From contig NZ_JAFCLZ010000001.1 in the NCBI RefSeq assembly GCF_018130165.1, forward strand, positions 248,001 through 312,000: 64,000 bases of DNA. Reading direction: 5' to 3'. Below, piece after piece: positions 15,716 through 24,487 of the stretch; position 1 is the stretch's first letter, and every line of letters starts with the position of its first letter. The stretch is from Bradyrhizobium sp. JYMT SZCCT0180 (GTDB taxonomy: Bacteria; Pseudomonadota; Alphaproteobacteria; Rhizobiales; Xanthobacteraceae). A model generated the notes under the pieces. That model saw only the letters and a program-made list of their open reading frames with translations, searched no databases and was not told the DNA's origin. A program made the position numbers and the translations under genes.

Positions 15716-17098
15716 ATGACGATCGACGCCCAGCTTGATTTGCGCCCCGCGGCCGCACCAACCGCGCCGGTCAACAGCCTGTTGATCTCTCCGATCCTGC
15801 CGACGCTGCTGAAGCTCGCGCTTCCCAATGCGATCGCGATGGTCGGCACCGCGCTGGTGGCGGTCGCCGAAACCTCCTATATCGGCCGGCTCGGCACCGA
15901 GCCGCTGGCCGGGATCGCGCTGGTGTTTCCGTTCGTGATGCTGACGCAGATGATGTCGGCGGGTGCGATGGGCGGCGGCGTGTCGTCCGCCATCAGCCGC
16001 GCGCTCGGCGCCGGCAACCGCGAGCGCGCCGCTACGCTGGCGCTGCATGCGGCCATGATCGGCACCTGCGCCGGATTGTTCTTCACCGTAGTCATGCTGA
16101 CGCTGGGCCGGCAATTCTACTCGCTGCTTGGCGGTCGCGGCGGCGTGCTCGAGCAGGCCATGCAATATTCGCACGTGCTGTTCTCGGGCGCGGTCTCGAT
16201 CTGGCTCGTCAACACGCTGGCCTCGGTGGTGCGCGGCACCGGCGATATGCGCCTCCCATCAATCGTGCTGATCTTTGTTGCGATCCTCCAGGTTTCGGTC
16301 GGCGGCGGCCTCGGTCTTGGATTATTCGGCCTGCCGAAACTCGGCATGCCCGGGGTCGCCGCAGGCCAGCTCATCGCTTTCACGCTGGGCGCGATTTTCC
16401 TGGCGTGGTATCTCGCCAGCGGCCGCAGCCGGCTGAAGCTGAATTTCGCCGCCTTCAGGTTCGAGCGCGACATGTTCGTCGACATCCTCAAAGTCGGCGC
16501 GATCTCCTGCCTGGCGCCGCTGCAAACCGTCCTGACCATCCTGATCTTCACCAAAATCGTGGCCGGCCTCGGCACGGAGACGCTGGCCGGTTACGGCATG
16601 GGTTCTCGGCTGGAATTCCTGCTGGTCCCGATTGCATTTGCGTTCGGCATCGCCTCGGTGCCGATGGTCGGCATGGCTGTCGGCGCTGGCCTCGTGGCGC
16701 GGGCGCGCCGGGTGGCCTGGACCGCGGCCGCCGCGGCAGGCCTGACCGTCGGACTGATCGGCCTGGTCGTCGCGATCAAGCCGACGCTCTGGATCTCGCT
16801 GTTCACCAACGATCCCGGCGTGACGGCTGCCGCCTCTTCCTACTTTGCCTGGGCCGGCCCGGCCTTCGGCTTCTTCGGCACCGGCCTCGCCCTCTACTTC
16901 GCCTCGCAGGGCGCAGCAAAGGTCGGCGGCCCGGTCATGGCCGGCACCATCCGGCTGCTGCTGGTCGGCCTCGGCGGCTGGTGGCTGGCGTCATCCGGCG
17001 CACCGGCCTGGACCCTGTTCGCGCTCGTCGGCGCCGCGATGGTGGCGTACGGCCTCTCGACCGTGCTGTTCATTCGCTTCACGCGCTGGGGCAAGTGA
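15716..17098 (+). CDS. MATE-family efflux transporter
   Basis: The product has 460 residues and about twelve transmembrane helices in two related halves. Seen: LLKLALPNAIAMVGTALVAVAE at the first helix (cut at key residues LPN and AE), SYIGRLGTEPLAGIAL, and the MGGGVSSAISRALGAGN block characteristic of MATE proteins. These are Na+- or H+-coupled antiporters for cationic drugs, organic acids or metals; the substrate here is not deducible. The promoter region contains an AT-rich imperfect dyad at 15668-15690. A palindromic repeat follows the stop codon. Confidence 0.92.
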   Translation: MTIDAQLDLRPAAAPTAPVNSLLISPILPTLLKLALPNAIAMVGTALVAVAETSYIGRLGTEPLAGIALVFPFVMLTQMMSAGAMGGGVSSAISRALGAGNRERAATLALHAAMIGTCAGLFFTVVMLTLGRQFYSLLGGRGGVLEQAMQYSHVLFSGAVSIWLVNTLASVVRGTGDMRLPSIVLIFVAILQVSVGGGLGLGLFGLPKLGMPGVAAGQLIAFTLGAIFLAWYLASGRSRLKLNFAAFRFERDMFVDILKVGAISCLAPLQTVLTILIFTKIVAGLGTETLAGYGMGSRLEFLLVPIAFAFGIASVPMVGMAVGAGLVARARRVAWTAAAAAGLTVGLIGLVVAIKPTLWISLFTNDPGVTAAASSYFAWAGPAFGFFGTGLALYFASQGAAKVGGPVMAGTIRLLLVGLGGWWLASSGAPAWTLFALVGAAMVAYGLSTVLFIRFTRWGK

Positions 17099-17108
17099 GC
17101 ATCCAGTA

Positions 17109-17210
17109 TCCTCATCCTGAGGAGCGGCGGCTTCGCCGCGTCTCGAAGGATGGCGGCATCGGGGCTCTCATGGTTCGAGACGGCGCAAGTGCGCCTCCTC
17201 ACCATGAGGA
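17109..17210. repeat. Palindromic intergenic repeat, 'tcctcat' type
   Basis: tcctcat at 17109 and atgagga at 17204 bracket inner palindromes such as gcggcttcgccgc. It is the third class of interspersed element in the window. It lies between two convergent genes and may act as a bidirectional terminator. Confidence 0.65.
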
Positions 17211-17220
17211 ATGAAATACT

Positions 17221-18375
17221 TCAAGCCGCCATCGCCTTCAAGGCGGTCGCCGCCGAAGCATAGCCGCCGCGTGCGCCATCGATGAAGTGAACGTGGTCGC
17301 TGCGCATCACTGACGGCGTGAAGCAGGTCATCATCGCCGCGTCCTGGCGGTGCAAGCCATAGCGCACGACACCGTTTGAGGCCGCCTTGGCCAGCCGTTG
17401 CGCCAGCGCCTGCTCGAGCTCCGGCGTGCAATCGAGGATCATGCGCAATCCATCGTCGTATTTGCGGAAGTCGGAATTCTCTACCACTTGCTGCATGTAG
17501 GTCTTCGGCACGAAATTGCCGACCTTGATGCCGAAGCGCAACACAACATAGGCCCACAGCGCGATGGCCAACGCGGAACTGCGCCGACGCAACAGCGACC
17601 CGCCGCGCGCCGCACGCGCCTCGTATTCGACGCCCGCCGGAGGAAAGCGGATATCGGGTCCGCCTGAAGGCACCGGCCGCCCGGCATCAGGGCTGCGTTC
17701 GACAAGATCGATGATGTCTTCGATCGCTTTGCGGAATGCGCGCGGATCGGCGCCCTTTGCCGGCACCACCAGCACCGAAAGAATGAGACCGCGCGCGGAG
17801 GGAATTTCCTCGAACCGGCATGACAGGCCGGACAAATCCGGCTGCTCGCCCGCCGGCGCTGCGGGGACCGCGAACTCGCCGCGCTTCATCGCCGCGTCCG
17901 CCCAGCCGAGACCGCCGCCGGAAAACATCGCAAGGGACAAATTGGGCGACGGCCCGAAACGCGCGACTCTGATGTCGAGGCCCTGCGCGCGGATTGCTTT
18001 CACCGGCACCAGCGCCACCCGCATCGAAAGATCAAGGCCTTCGCTGACCCAGGTCGCTGTCGCCGCCAGCGCCTCGCGCGCGCGGCCGAGATCGGCGGGC
18101 GCCACCGCAAAGCTGGCGCCATCGCCGCCGAACACGAACGGAAACTCGCGTCCATCCAGCGCATTGGTCACGGCGGCGATCACAGCGGCGCCGGCCATGT
18201 TGACCGCCTTGTAGCGCTGGTTGGCGATCGCCTTGGTCGATTCCACGATGTCGGCGACACCGACGGTCCAATCATCCGGCAACGGCGAATACAGCGCCGG
18301 ATCCATCAGACGGTCGAAGCCGCGAAAGACCGGAATGCCGCCGTAAAATATGTCGGTGCCGTCGGGCGTGGTCAT
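17221..18375 (-). CDS. DUF3095-family protein (nucleotidyl-cyclase-like fold)
   Basis: The product has 384 residues. The N-terminal half contains VGVADIVESTKAI (about residues 38-50) and FPFVFGGDGASFAV (about 80-93). These resemble the two metal-binding strands of class III nucleotidyl cyclases, where the aspartates D-I and GGDG occur. This pattern and the length match the DUF3095 family as I know it. The C-terminal half holds one short hydrophobic helix (SSALAIALWAYVVLRFGIKV) and a probable sensor or linker part. Whether it makes cAMP or is catalytically silent is unknown. It ends beside a palindromic repeat. Confidence 0.8.
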   Translation of the reverse strand: MTTPDGTDIFYGGIPVFRGFDRLMDPALYSPLPDDWTVGVADIVESTKAIANQRYKAVNMAGAAVIAAVTNALDGREFPFVFGGDGASFAVAPADLGRAREALAATATWVSEGLDLSMRVALVPVKAIRAQGLDIRVARFGPSPNLSLAMFSGGGLGWADAAMKRGEFAVPAAPAGEQPDLSGLSCRFEEIPSARGLILSVLVVPAKGADPRAFRKAIEDIIDLVERSPDAGRPVPSGGPDIRFPPAGVEYEARAARGGSLLRRRSSALAIALWAYVVLRFGIKVGNFVPKTYMQQVVENSDFRKYDDGLRMILDCTPELEQALAQRLAKAASNGVVRYGLHRQDAAMMTCFTPSVMRSDHVHFIDGARGGYASAATALKAMAA

Positions 18376-18448
18376 TGCGATGCAAGTTACCCCGTTTTCC
18401 GAAGCTGTCTAACAGATACGGCCTAACCCATATTCGGGTTTGCCCCTG

Positions 18449-20314
18449 CTACAGTTTGACGCCCCGCAGTACCAATTGATTGAGTCTGCTCGCAAATGCC
18501 GCCGGGTCTTCCGGCAACTCGCCATCGAGGATCTGCGCCTGCTCCAGCAGCAGGAACGACAGATCCGCGGCTGCGTCCTTGGCCCCGGCAATCGCCGCCA
18601 CCAAAGGATGGCGCAGATTGATCTCGAGGATCGGCTTGGTCACTGACCCCTGGTTCTGCATTGCCAGCAGCCGTTCGAGCTGGCGGTCGCGGCCGTCGCC
18701 GCCGGCCACCAGGCAGGATGCGCTCGACGTCAGCCGCTGCGACGCCCGCACGTCGGAGACACGTTCCCCGAGCGTGTCCTTGATGACGGCGATGGTCGCG
18801 GCCTCATCCGTGGTGCTCTCTTCCTTCTTGTCGTCCACCTTGTCGTCCAGCAGCGGGATCAGACCGAAATCGATATCGCCCTGGCTCAGCGATTTCAGCG
18901 GCTTGCCGCCGAAATCGAGCGGCGCCGAAGTCCAGAACGCATCGACCGGATCGGTCAGCAGCAACACCTCGATGCCGCGGGCTGTGGCGGATTCGAGTTT
19001 CGGGTTCGACTTCAGCCGCTCGATGCTGTCGCCGGTGAGGTAATAGATCTCGGTCTGGTTCGGTTTCAGGTTTTCGACGTACTGCTTGAGCGAACGCTGC
19101 TCGCCCGACGTCGTGGTGAAGCGCGACAGGCCCAGCAGCTTTTCCCGCCGCTCGAAATCTTCCCAGATGCCTTCCTTGATCACGGGCCCGAACGAATCCC
19201 AGATTTTCGCGAACGCCTCCGGCTCCTTTTCGCCGAGGCTTTCCAGTTCCGTGATCACGCGGGTAGTGACGGCTTTACGGATTTGCATTAGCTGCGGGTT
19301 GTTCTGCAGCATCTCTCGCGAGATATTGAGCGGCAGGTCCTCGCTGTCGATCACGCCGCGGATGAAGCGCAAATAGGCCGGCAATAAATCAGCATCGTCG
19401 GCAATGAAGACGCGGCGGACATAGAGCTTCACCTTGCCCTTGCGCGCCTGGTCGAACAGGTCGAACGGTTTCGTCGACGGCGCGAACAGCAGCACCGCAT
19501 AGGACTGGCGGCCCTCGGCGCGGTAATGCAAGGTCATCGCGGGCTCGTCGAACGCGCCGGCGATCGATTGATAGGCGCCCTTGTAATCGTCAGGCGTCAA
19601 CTCCGATTTCGGCCGCTGCCACAGCGCGCTGGCCGAATTGATCTGGCGCGGCTCGCCCTCCTCCGGCACCAGCTCAATCGGAAACTGGATGTTGTCGGAA
19701 TAGGCGCGGACGATGCGCTCGATCTCGTAGGTCTCGAGGTATTTCTCCGCGTTGTCTTTCAGATGCAGCACGATCTCGGTGCCGCGCGTGATGCGCGCGG
19801 CGTCCTCCTCGCTCGCGGGCGCGATCTCAAATCCGCTGCCGCCCGACGACGACCAGGTCCAGACCTGATCCGAACCGGCGCGGCGGCTGGTGACGACGAT
19901 GCGCTCGGCGACCATGAAGGCGGCATAGAAGCCGACGCCGAACTGGCCGATCAGGTTGGCGCCATCCTTGGCCTCGGTCAGGCGCGACAGAAACGACTTG
20001 GTGCCGGAGCGCGCGATGGTGCCGAGATTGTCGATCAGTTCCTGCCGGTCCATGCCGATACCGCTGTCGACCACGGCAAGGGTGTTCGCCGCCTTGTTCG
20101 GCACGATCCGGATCGCGGGAGGCGCGCCATCGGTGATCAGCTCGGGTGCGGCGATCGCCTCATAGCGCAGCTTGTCGCAGGCGTCGGACGCATTCGAAAT
20201 CAGTTCGCGCAGGAAAATATCGGTTTCCGAATAAACCGAGTGCACCATCAGATGCAGAAGTTCGGCGACCTCGGCCTGGAACGGCTGGGATTCGGGGGCA
20301 GTCGTGGTGGTCAT
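18449..20314 (-). CDS. htpG: Molecular chaperone HtpG (Hsp90)
   Basis: The 621-residue product matches bacterial Hsp90. The N-terminal ATPase domain shows [19 protein letters not shown] (about residues 36-54), DSGIGM and [11 protein letters not shown]. The lid segment contains [14 protein letters not shown]. The middle domain has the conserved [14 protein letters not shown] with the catalytic Arg region. The C-terminal dimerisation domain is present to the end. It acts in the cytoplasm as an ATP-driven homodimer on non-native clients. There is no CIRCE element or sigma-32 promoter that I can certify upstream. It is monocistronic. Confidence 0.96.
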   Translation of the reverse strand: MTTTTAPESQPFQAEVAELLHLMVHSVYSETDIFLRELISNASDACDKLRYEAIAAPELITDGAPPAIRIVPNKAANTLAVVDSGIGMDRQELIDNLGTIARSGTKSFLSRLTEAKDGANLIGQFGVGFYAAFMVAERIVVTSRRAGSDQVWTWSSSGGSGFEIAPASEEDAARITRGTEIVLHLKDNAEKYLETYEIERIVRAYSDNIQFPIELVPEEGEPRQINSASALWQRPKSELTPDDYKGAYQSIAGAFDEPAMTLHYRAEGRQSYAVLLFAPSTKPFDLFDQARKGKVKLYVRRVFIADDADLLPAYLRFIRGVIDSEDLPLNISREMLQNNPQLMQIRKAVTTRVITELESLGEKEPEAFAKIWDSFGPVIKEGIWEDFERREKLLGLSRFTTTSGEQRSLKQYVENLKPNQTEIYYLTGDSIERLKSNPKLESATARGIEVLLLTDPVDAFWTSAPLDFGGKPLKSLSQGDIDFGLIPLLDDKVDDKKEESTTDEAATIAVIKDTLGERVSDVRASQRLTSSASCLVAGGDGRDRQLERLLAMQNQGSVTKPILEINLRHPLVAAIAGAKDAAADLSFLLLEQAQILDGELPEDPAAFASRLNQLVLRGVKL

Positions 20315-20418
20315 CAGGGGCTCACGAGGTCAAGCGTGGGTGGGAAAGCCCTGATATAGCGATACTATCTGGAGTGGCAAGGTTCGACGGCCTGGCTGGT
20401 TCCCGCCCTCGGCCGGCC

Positions 20419-21264
20419 CTAATCCGCAATCGCGGCCAGATAGCGCCGGACCGAAGCATCGAATGCGGCCTTTGCGTCCGCCTCGATGTTCTTATCCCAC
20501 CACGCACCGTAAATGCGGTCGAACGCCAACGGCGCAACCGCGCGCGCGATACGTTGAACCGATTTCGCGTTCAGGGGGATGTAGTTCGGGAAGCTGTACA
20601 TGAAGCTCAGCGAGCGGCGGTCCATCGCCACCATGGCAACATCGCCGGTGAGCAGCGCGCCTCGCCCCTCCGCACCCGCACGCCAATGCAGGATCGTGCC
20701 GCCGGCGAAATGACCGCCGGTGCGGATGAGAACAATGTCATCGGAAATCTGGCAGCTGTCGCCGGTCCACGGCACGATCGCGGCATGCGGCCGCGTGACC
20801 CATTGCCGATCGTCGCCATGCAGATAGATCGGCACGCCGCCAAAGGCCTCGCTCCAGTCGGCGACCGCGCCATAATAATGCGGGTGCGAAATCGCAATCG
20901 CCTTCAGGCCGCCGAGCGACCGGACATGGTCCACCGCCTCCGATGTGGCCAGGGGCACGCAATCCCACATCACGCAACCGTCGGGCCCGGGAATGAGCAG
21001 CGCGCGCTGCCCGATCGCGAAGCCCGGATCGAGAGCGATCCCTGCTATGCCGAGGTCATCGCGCCAGACGAGCTTGTGGCGCTCGGCCAATGCTTCGCGC
21101 GAAAGCCATTGCTGGCCCTTCCAGTTCACGTACTGCCGTTCGTCCTCGCAAATCGGGCACGCTGCCGGCGGCGTGATACTGTCCGGAAACTGGGCACCGC
21201 ATTGCTCGCAAGTCCACAAGGGCATCGCCGTCACTCCCATCCGGTAGAAGCGCGACTCTGGCAA
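20419..21264 (-). CDS. Metallo-beta-lactamase-fold hydrolase with N-terminal zinc ribbon
   Basis: The 281-residue product opens with a rubredoxin-like metal knuckle: CEQC (about residues 19-22) and CPIC (about 36-39). An MBL-fold domain follows. Its first metal motif reads SHPHYYGAVADW, so the two His of HxHxDH are present but Asp-His is replaced by Tyr-Gly. Later ligands TGGHFAGGTI and LLTGDVAMV are present. The altered site suggests a mononuclear or non-hydrolytic centre. Substrate unknown. The frame's ATG at 21264 places the ribbon at the start; a start nearer ATG 21225 would still keep it. Confidence 0.82.
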   Translation of the reverse strand: MPESRFYRMGVTAMPLWTCEQCGAQFPDSITPPAACPICEDERQYVNWKGQQWLSREALAERHKLVWRDDLGIAGIALDPGFAIGQRALLIPGPDGCVMWDCVPLATSEAVDHVRSLGGLKAIAISHPHYYGAVADWSEAFGGVPIYLHGDDRQWVTRPHAAIVPWTGDSCQISDDIVLIRTGGHFAGGTILHWRAGAEGRGALLTGDVAMVAMDRRSLSFMYSFPNYIPLNAKSVQRIARAVAPLAFDRIYGAWWDKNIEADAKAAFDASVRRYLAAIAD

Positions 21265-21352
21265 ATGCGCGGTTTCGGATCAACAGGAGGGAATTTTAAC
21301 CTTCAAGTTCAATTGACTTGCTTCGGCGCTGTTGGAGGGTAAGTTCCGGTAC

Positions 21353-21478
21353 ATGATCTGGTTTTGCCTTGGGTTCACTTTTTTTATTGCTGCTGTGATT
21401 ATTGCAGGACGCGCGCACAGCCGGCGTCTGGACAGGCTGGACGATCTCCACGCCCAGGGTTTTCTCAACAATCATTGA
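21353..21478 (+). CDS. Putative 41-residue membrane mini-protein
   Basis: An ATG at 21353 opens 41 codons ending with TGA at 21478. Residues 2-18 are hydrophobic (MIWFCLGFTFFIAAVIIAG begins it), and the remainder is charged (RRLDRLDDLHAQG). A ggaggg lies 13 bases upstream, slightly too far for an ideal site. It sits 36 bp before the VanZ-like gene on the same strand. No homologue is recognised. The good membrane-then-charged architecture argues for a real gene. Confidence 0.45.
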   Translation: MIWFCLGFTFFIAAVIIAGRAHSRRLDRLDDLHAQGFLNNH

Positions 21479-21514
21479 CGAGGTCCGGTTATCGCGACCA
21501 TTCAAAAATTATGC

Positions 21515-21850
21515 ATGATTATCGGCTGGCTGGCGCTGGCATTCATCGCCTTCGCAACGCTGTCGCCGATCGACGCCCGCCCCGTGCTTGCCGAAGGTCT
21601 GATTGAGCACTTCGTCGCCTTCGCCTTGCTGGGCCTTGCGCTTGCCCTCGCTTACCCCAGCCGCGTGGTTTTTGTCGTCGCGATCGTTGTCGGAGGCGCA
21701 GTGGCGTTGGAGATCTTGCAACTGCTGACGCCGGATCGCCACGGCCGTCTGCTTGATGCGGCCGTGAAAGTGGCGGGCGGCATCTGCGGGATTGGCGCCG
21801 GACGATTGGTAGTCATGCTGCTGAGGCGCAAGACCGGCCGCGCCAAATAG
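21515..21850 (+). CDS. VanZ-like small membrane protein
   Basis: The 111-residue product has three to four hydrophobic helices. It carries the VanZ-family pattern: an early LSPID segment, then EHFVAFALLGLALAL (His-Phe pair of the family), then EILQLLTPDRHGRLLDAAVKVAGGICG, in which E-x-x-Q and R-x-x-x-x-D are the conserved polar residues. The family is named for a teicoplanin-resistance accessory protein, but most members are of unknown function and the name does not imply resistance. Its stop is about 130 bp before the end of the convergent epimerase gene. Confidence 0.82.
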   Translation: MIIGWLALAFIAFATLSPIDARPVLAEGLIEHFVAFALLGLALALAYPSRVVFVVAIVVGGAVALEILQLLTPDRHGRLLDAAVKVAGGICGIGAGRLVVMLLRRKTGRAK

Positions 21851-21980
21851 CGCATTTCGATTCCATTCTTACGGCTATTTCAAATAGCCCTTGCAGTCGC
21901 AAGGCGTGAGAGCTCCGGGCAGCTCGCCGGTGAGTCCGGCCGCAACCATTCTTTTTTCACGCCCGGATGGGCCGTGCCGG

Positions 21981-23018
21981 TCAGCCCGCCACGCCATGGT
22001 AACCGCGATACCATTCGACAAATCGCCGCAGGCCTTCAGCCAACGGCGTCGAAGGCGAGAAGCCGACATCGCGTTGCAACGCCGATATGTCGGCACAGGT
22101 CTCGAGCACGTCCCCCGCCTGCATCGGAAGGAGATCCCGAACCGCCGGCTTTCCGATGATCTGTTCGAGCGTCGAGACAAAATCGAGCAAATTCACCGGC
22201 CGGTTGTTGCCAATGTTGTAGACGCGATACGGAGCCGCACTTGTAGCAGATTCGGGCCGCTCCGCATCCCAGGCCGGATTCGGCGCAGCCGGACGATCCA
22301 GGGTGCGGATCACTCCCTCCGCGATATCGTCGACATAGGTGAAGTCGCGCCGCATGTTGCCGCGGTTGAAAATCCTGATCGGCTTGCCTTCGAAAATCGC
22401 GCGCGTGAAGAGATAGGCCGCCATATCGGGCCTTCCCCACGGGCCATACACGGTAAAGAACCGCAGGCCGGTGACCGGAAGCCGGTGTACATGGGCATAG
22501 GTGTGCGCCATCAGTTCGTTGGCTTTTTTACTCGCGGCGTAGAGGCTGACCGGATGATCGACCGAGTGCTCCGTCGAGTACGGAAGCGTGCGGTTGGCGC
22601 CGTAAACGGAACTCGACGACGCAAAGACCAGATGCTTCACGTTGTGGCGGCGGCTGCTCTCCAGCACGGTAACGAACCCGTCGCAATTGGCCCGGATGCA
22701 GGCGACCGGATCGTCGATCGATGCGCGAACGCCCGGCTGCGCGGCAAGGTGCACGACGCGATCGGGTCTGACCGCATCGAAAACAAGTTTCGTCGCGCTG
22801 GAATCCGCGAGGTCCGTTTCATGAAATGCGAAGCCGGTGTGCTGATTCAGGTAATTGAGCCGGGCACGCTTCAACGCCGGATCGTAATAGGGCGTGAGCG
22901 CGTCGATACCGACAACCTGCTCACCACGCGCGAGCAGCCGTTCGCACACCTGCATGCCGATAAATCCGGCGGCCCCAGTGACAATCACAGGTCCTAAAGT
23001 CGACACGGTCATCCTCAT
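21981..23018 (-). CDS. UDP-glucuronate 4-epimerase-like NAD-dependent epimerase
   Basis: The 345-residue extended short-chain dehydrogenase shows the NAD motif TGAAGFIG (about residues 14-21), the catalytic SSSSVYG and YAASKKANE (Tyr and Lys), and a C-terminal NFRYVDD-like stretch (DFTYVDDIAEGV). Its length and FFTVYGPWGRPDMA segment match bacterial UDP-glucuronate epimerases, which make UDP-galacturonate for surface polysaccharides. It opens the EPS locus on the minus strand. Other UDP-sugars cannot be excluded. Two start codons (23018 and 23012) are equally possible. Confidence 0.88.
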   Translation of the reverse strand: MRMTVSTLGPVIVTGAAGFIGMQVCERLLARGEQVVGIDALTPYYDPALKRARLNYLNQHTGFAFHETDLADSSATKLVFDAVRPDRVVHLAAQPGVRASIDDPVACIRANCDGFVTVLESSRRHNVKHLVFASSSSVYGANRTLPYSTEHSVDHPVSLYAASKKANELMAHTYAHVHRLPVTGLRFFTVYGPWGRPDMAAYLFTRAIFEGKPIRIFNRGNMRRDFTYVDDIAEGVIRTLDRPAAPNPAWDAERPESATSAAPYRVYNIGNNRPVNLLDFVSTLEQIIGKPAVRDLLPMQAGDVLETCADISALQRDVGFSPSTPLAEGLRRFVEWYRGYHGVAG

Positions 23019-23090
23019 TCGGTCTGCGCATTAACCAGCGTAAGGCAACTCGCCGCGCTTCAAGCGCAATCTGCCAAATTCGCGTGCAGC

Positions 23091-23104
23091 GTATTTAAAT
23101 CGCC
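23091..23104. promoter_or_regulatory. AT-rich EPS-locus motif (ATTTAAAT)
   Basis: gtatttaaatcgcc in the gap between the HlyD-type gene and the epimerase contains the palindromic octamer ATTTAAAT at 23093-23100. It is the first member of the motif family described in the findings and lies 73 bases upstream of the epimerase start. Confidence 0.45.
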
Positions 23105-23114
23105 GTTTGCGGGT

Positions 23115-24476
23115 TCAATCCCTGAAAGACGTATGCAAGGCATCCGTCAGCGGCGACACGATATATTCCAGCGCCGTGCGCTCGCCGGTCGCGACCACGA
23201 CGTCGGCCTGCATGCCCGCGATCAGCTTGTCGCGGTAGCGTGCATCGAGCTTGGCATCGGAGAGATCGATGAGGCCGAGAAAATAGGGCTGCTTGGTCAC
23301 GTCGTCCACCAGCCTGTCATGCGAAATAGACGCCAGCTTTCCGGTCATCATTTGAATGCCGCGCGCGCGCAGCCCCGGGAAACGAATTTCGGCGGTCTGC
23401 CCCACGCTGAGATGTTCGATCGAATTGACAGGAAGCTGGGCGTGGACAACGAGCTTTTGGTTGCTGGGAACGATTTCCATCAGCGACTCGCCGGGACGAA
23501 CGACCTGCCCGACCGTGAACACCTTCAGATTCTGTACGGTACCTCCCCGCGGCGCGCGAATATCGAGGCGGGTGAACAAATCCCGCGCCACGATCAGCTT
23601 TTCCTTCGCGGTATTTATCTTCTGGCGCGTTTCCAGCAGCTGGGCCGAGACTTCCTCCTGGAATTTCTGCTCCAGCTGCATCACCTGCAGCCGAGCTTCG
23701 CTGATTCCGTTGGTCGCTTTCGCCGTGTCCGCGATGGCGCGGCCGATGATGCCTTCAAGGCGCGTGCGCTCCCTTTCCATGGCAAGCACGCGCGTGATCG
23801 GGATCAGTCCCCGCTCTTTCAGCGAACGCAGGCCGGTCAACTCCTCGTCGAGGAAACCGATCTGCTTTTCGGTCGATGACTTCTCGACGGCGATGCCTTC
23901 CATTTCCGACCGCAGCTGCTGAATCTTGGATTCGATCAGCGTGATCTGGGTCGCGCGCGAGCGCTTGCGCTCTTCAAACTGCAGCGTCTGGTCCTGGACG
24001 ATCCTGGCCAGGACCGGGGACGCGGCTTGCCGCTCCAGCAGTTCCGGCGGAAAGGTGATGCGATCGCGGCGATCGATTTCGGCAACCAGCGACGCTTCGA
24101 GCGCGAGTGCGCCGTCGAGTTGGCTACGCACCGTCTCGAGCCCCGAGCTCGCCTGCAGCGGCGACAGATTGACCAGCAATTGCCCCTCAACGACGGACTG
24201 GCCTTCTCTGACCGAAATCTCGCTCACCATACCGCCTTCGAGGTGCTGCACCACCTTGCGGCTGTCCTCGAGCATGACGACGCCCTGCGCAACGACGCCG
24301 CGGTCGAGCGGTGCGACAGCCGCCCATCCCCCCATGACACCGAAGGTGAAAATGATCAGCGTATATCCGGCGATCGCCGTCTTGCTTTGCGCATGTGCGA
24401 ATGGCAGCGAACTGGGGACGCGCCGGGGAATACCGGCCTTGAAAAACGCAGGAATTGAAAAGGGAAGCTTGAACAT
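23115..24476 (-). CDS. Type I secretion periplasmic adaptor (HlyD/PrsE family)
   Basis: The 453-residue product has a short cytoplasmic N-terminus, one membrane helix (about residues 35-55), a biotinyl-lipoyl-like half (VVMLEDSRKVVQHLEGGMVSEI, about 70-91; conserved core VQHLEGG), a long coiled coil (about 130-290) and a C-terminal beta-barrel half with SLMEIVPSNQKLVVHA. This is the layout of HlyD/PrtE/PrsE membrane-fusion proteins. It bridges the ABC transporter encoded just upstream to an outer-membrane TolC, not encoded here. Eleven bases separate it from the ATPase gene. Confidence 0.92.
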   Translation of the reverse strand: MFKLPFSIPAFFKAGIPRRVPSSLPFAHAQSKTAIAGYTLIIFTFGVMGGWAAVAPLDRGVVAQGVVMLEDSRKVVQHLEGGMVSEISVREGQSVVEGQLLVNLSPLQASSGLETVRSQLDGALALEASLVAEIDRRDRITFPPELLERQAASPVLARIVQDQTLQFEERKRSRATQITLIESKIQQLRSEMEGIAVEKSSTEKQIGFLDEELTGLRSLKERGLIPITRVLAMERERTRLEGIIGRAIADTAKATNGISEARLQVMQLEQKFQEEVSAQLLETRQKINTAKEKLIVARDLFTRLDIRAPRGGTVQNLKVFTVGQVVRPGESLMEIVPSNQKLVVHAQLPVNSIEHLSVGQTAEIRFPGLRARGIQMMTGKLASISHDRLVDDVTKQPYFLGLIDLSDAKLDARYRDKLIAGMQADVVVATGERTALEYIVSPLTDALHTSFRD

Positions 24477-24487
24477 GATGACCGTCC

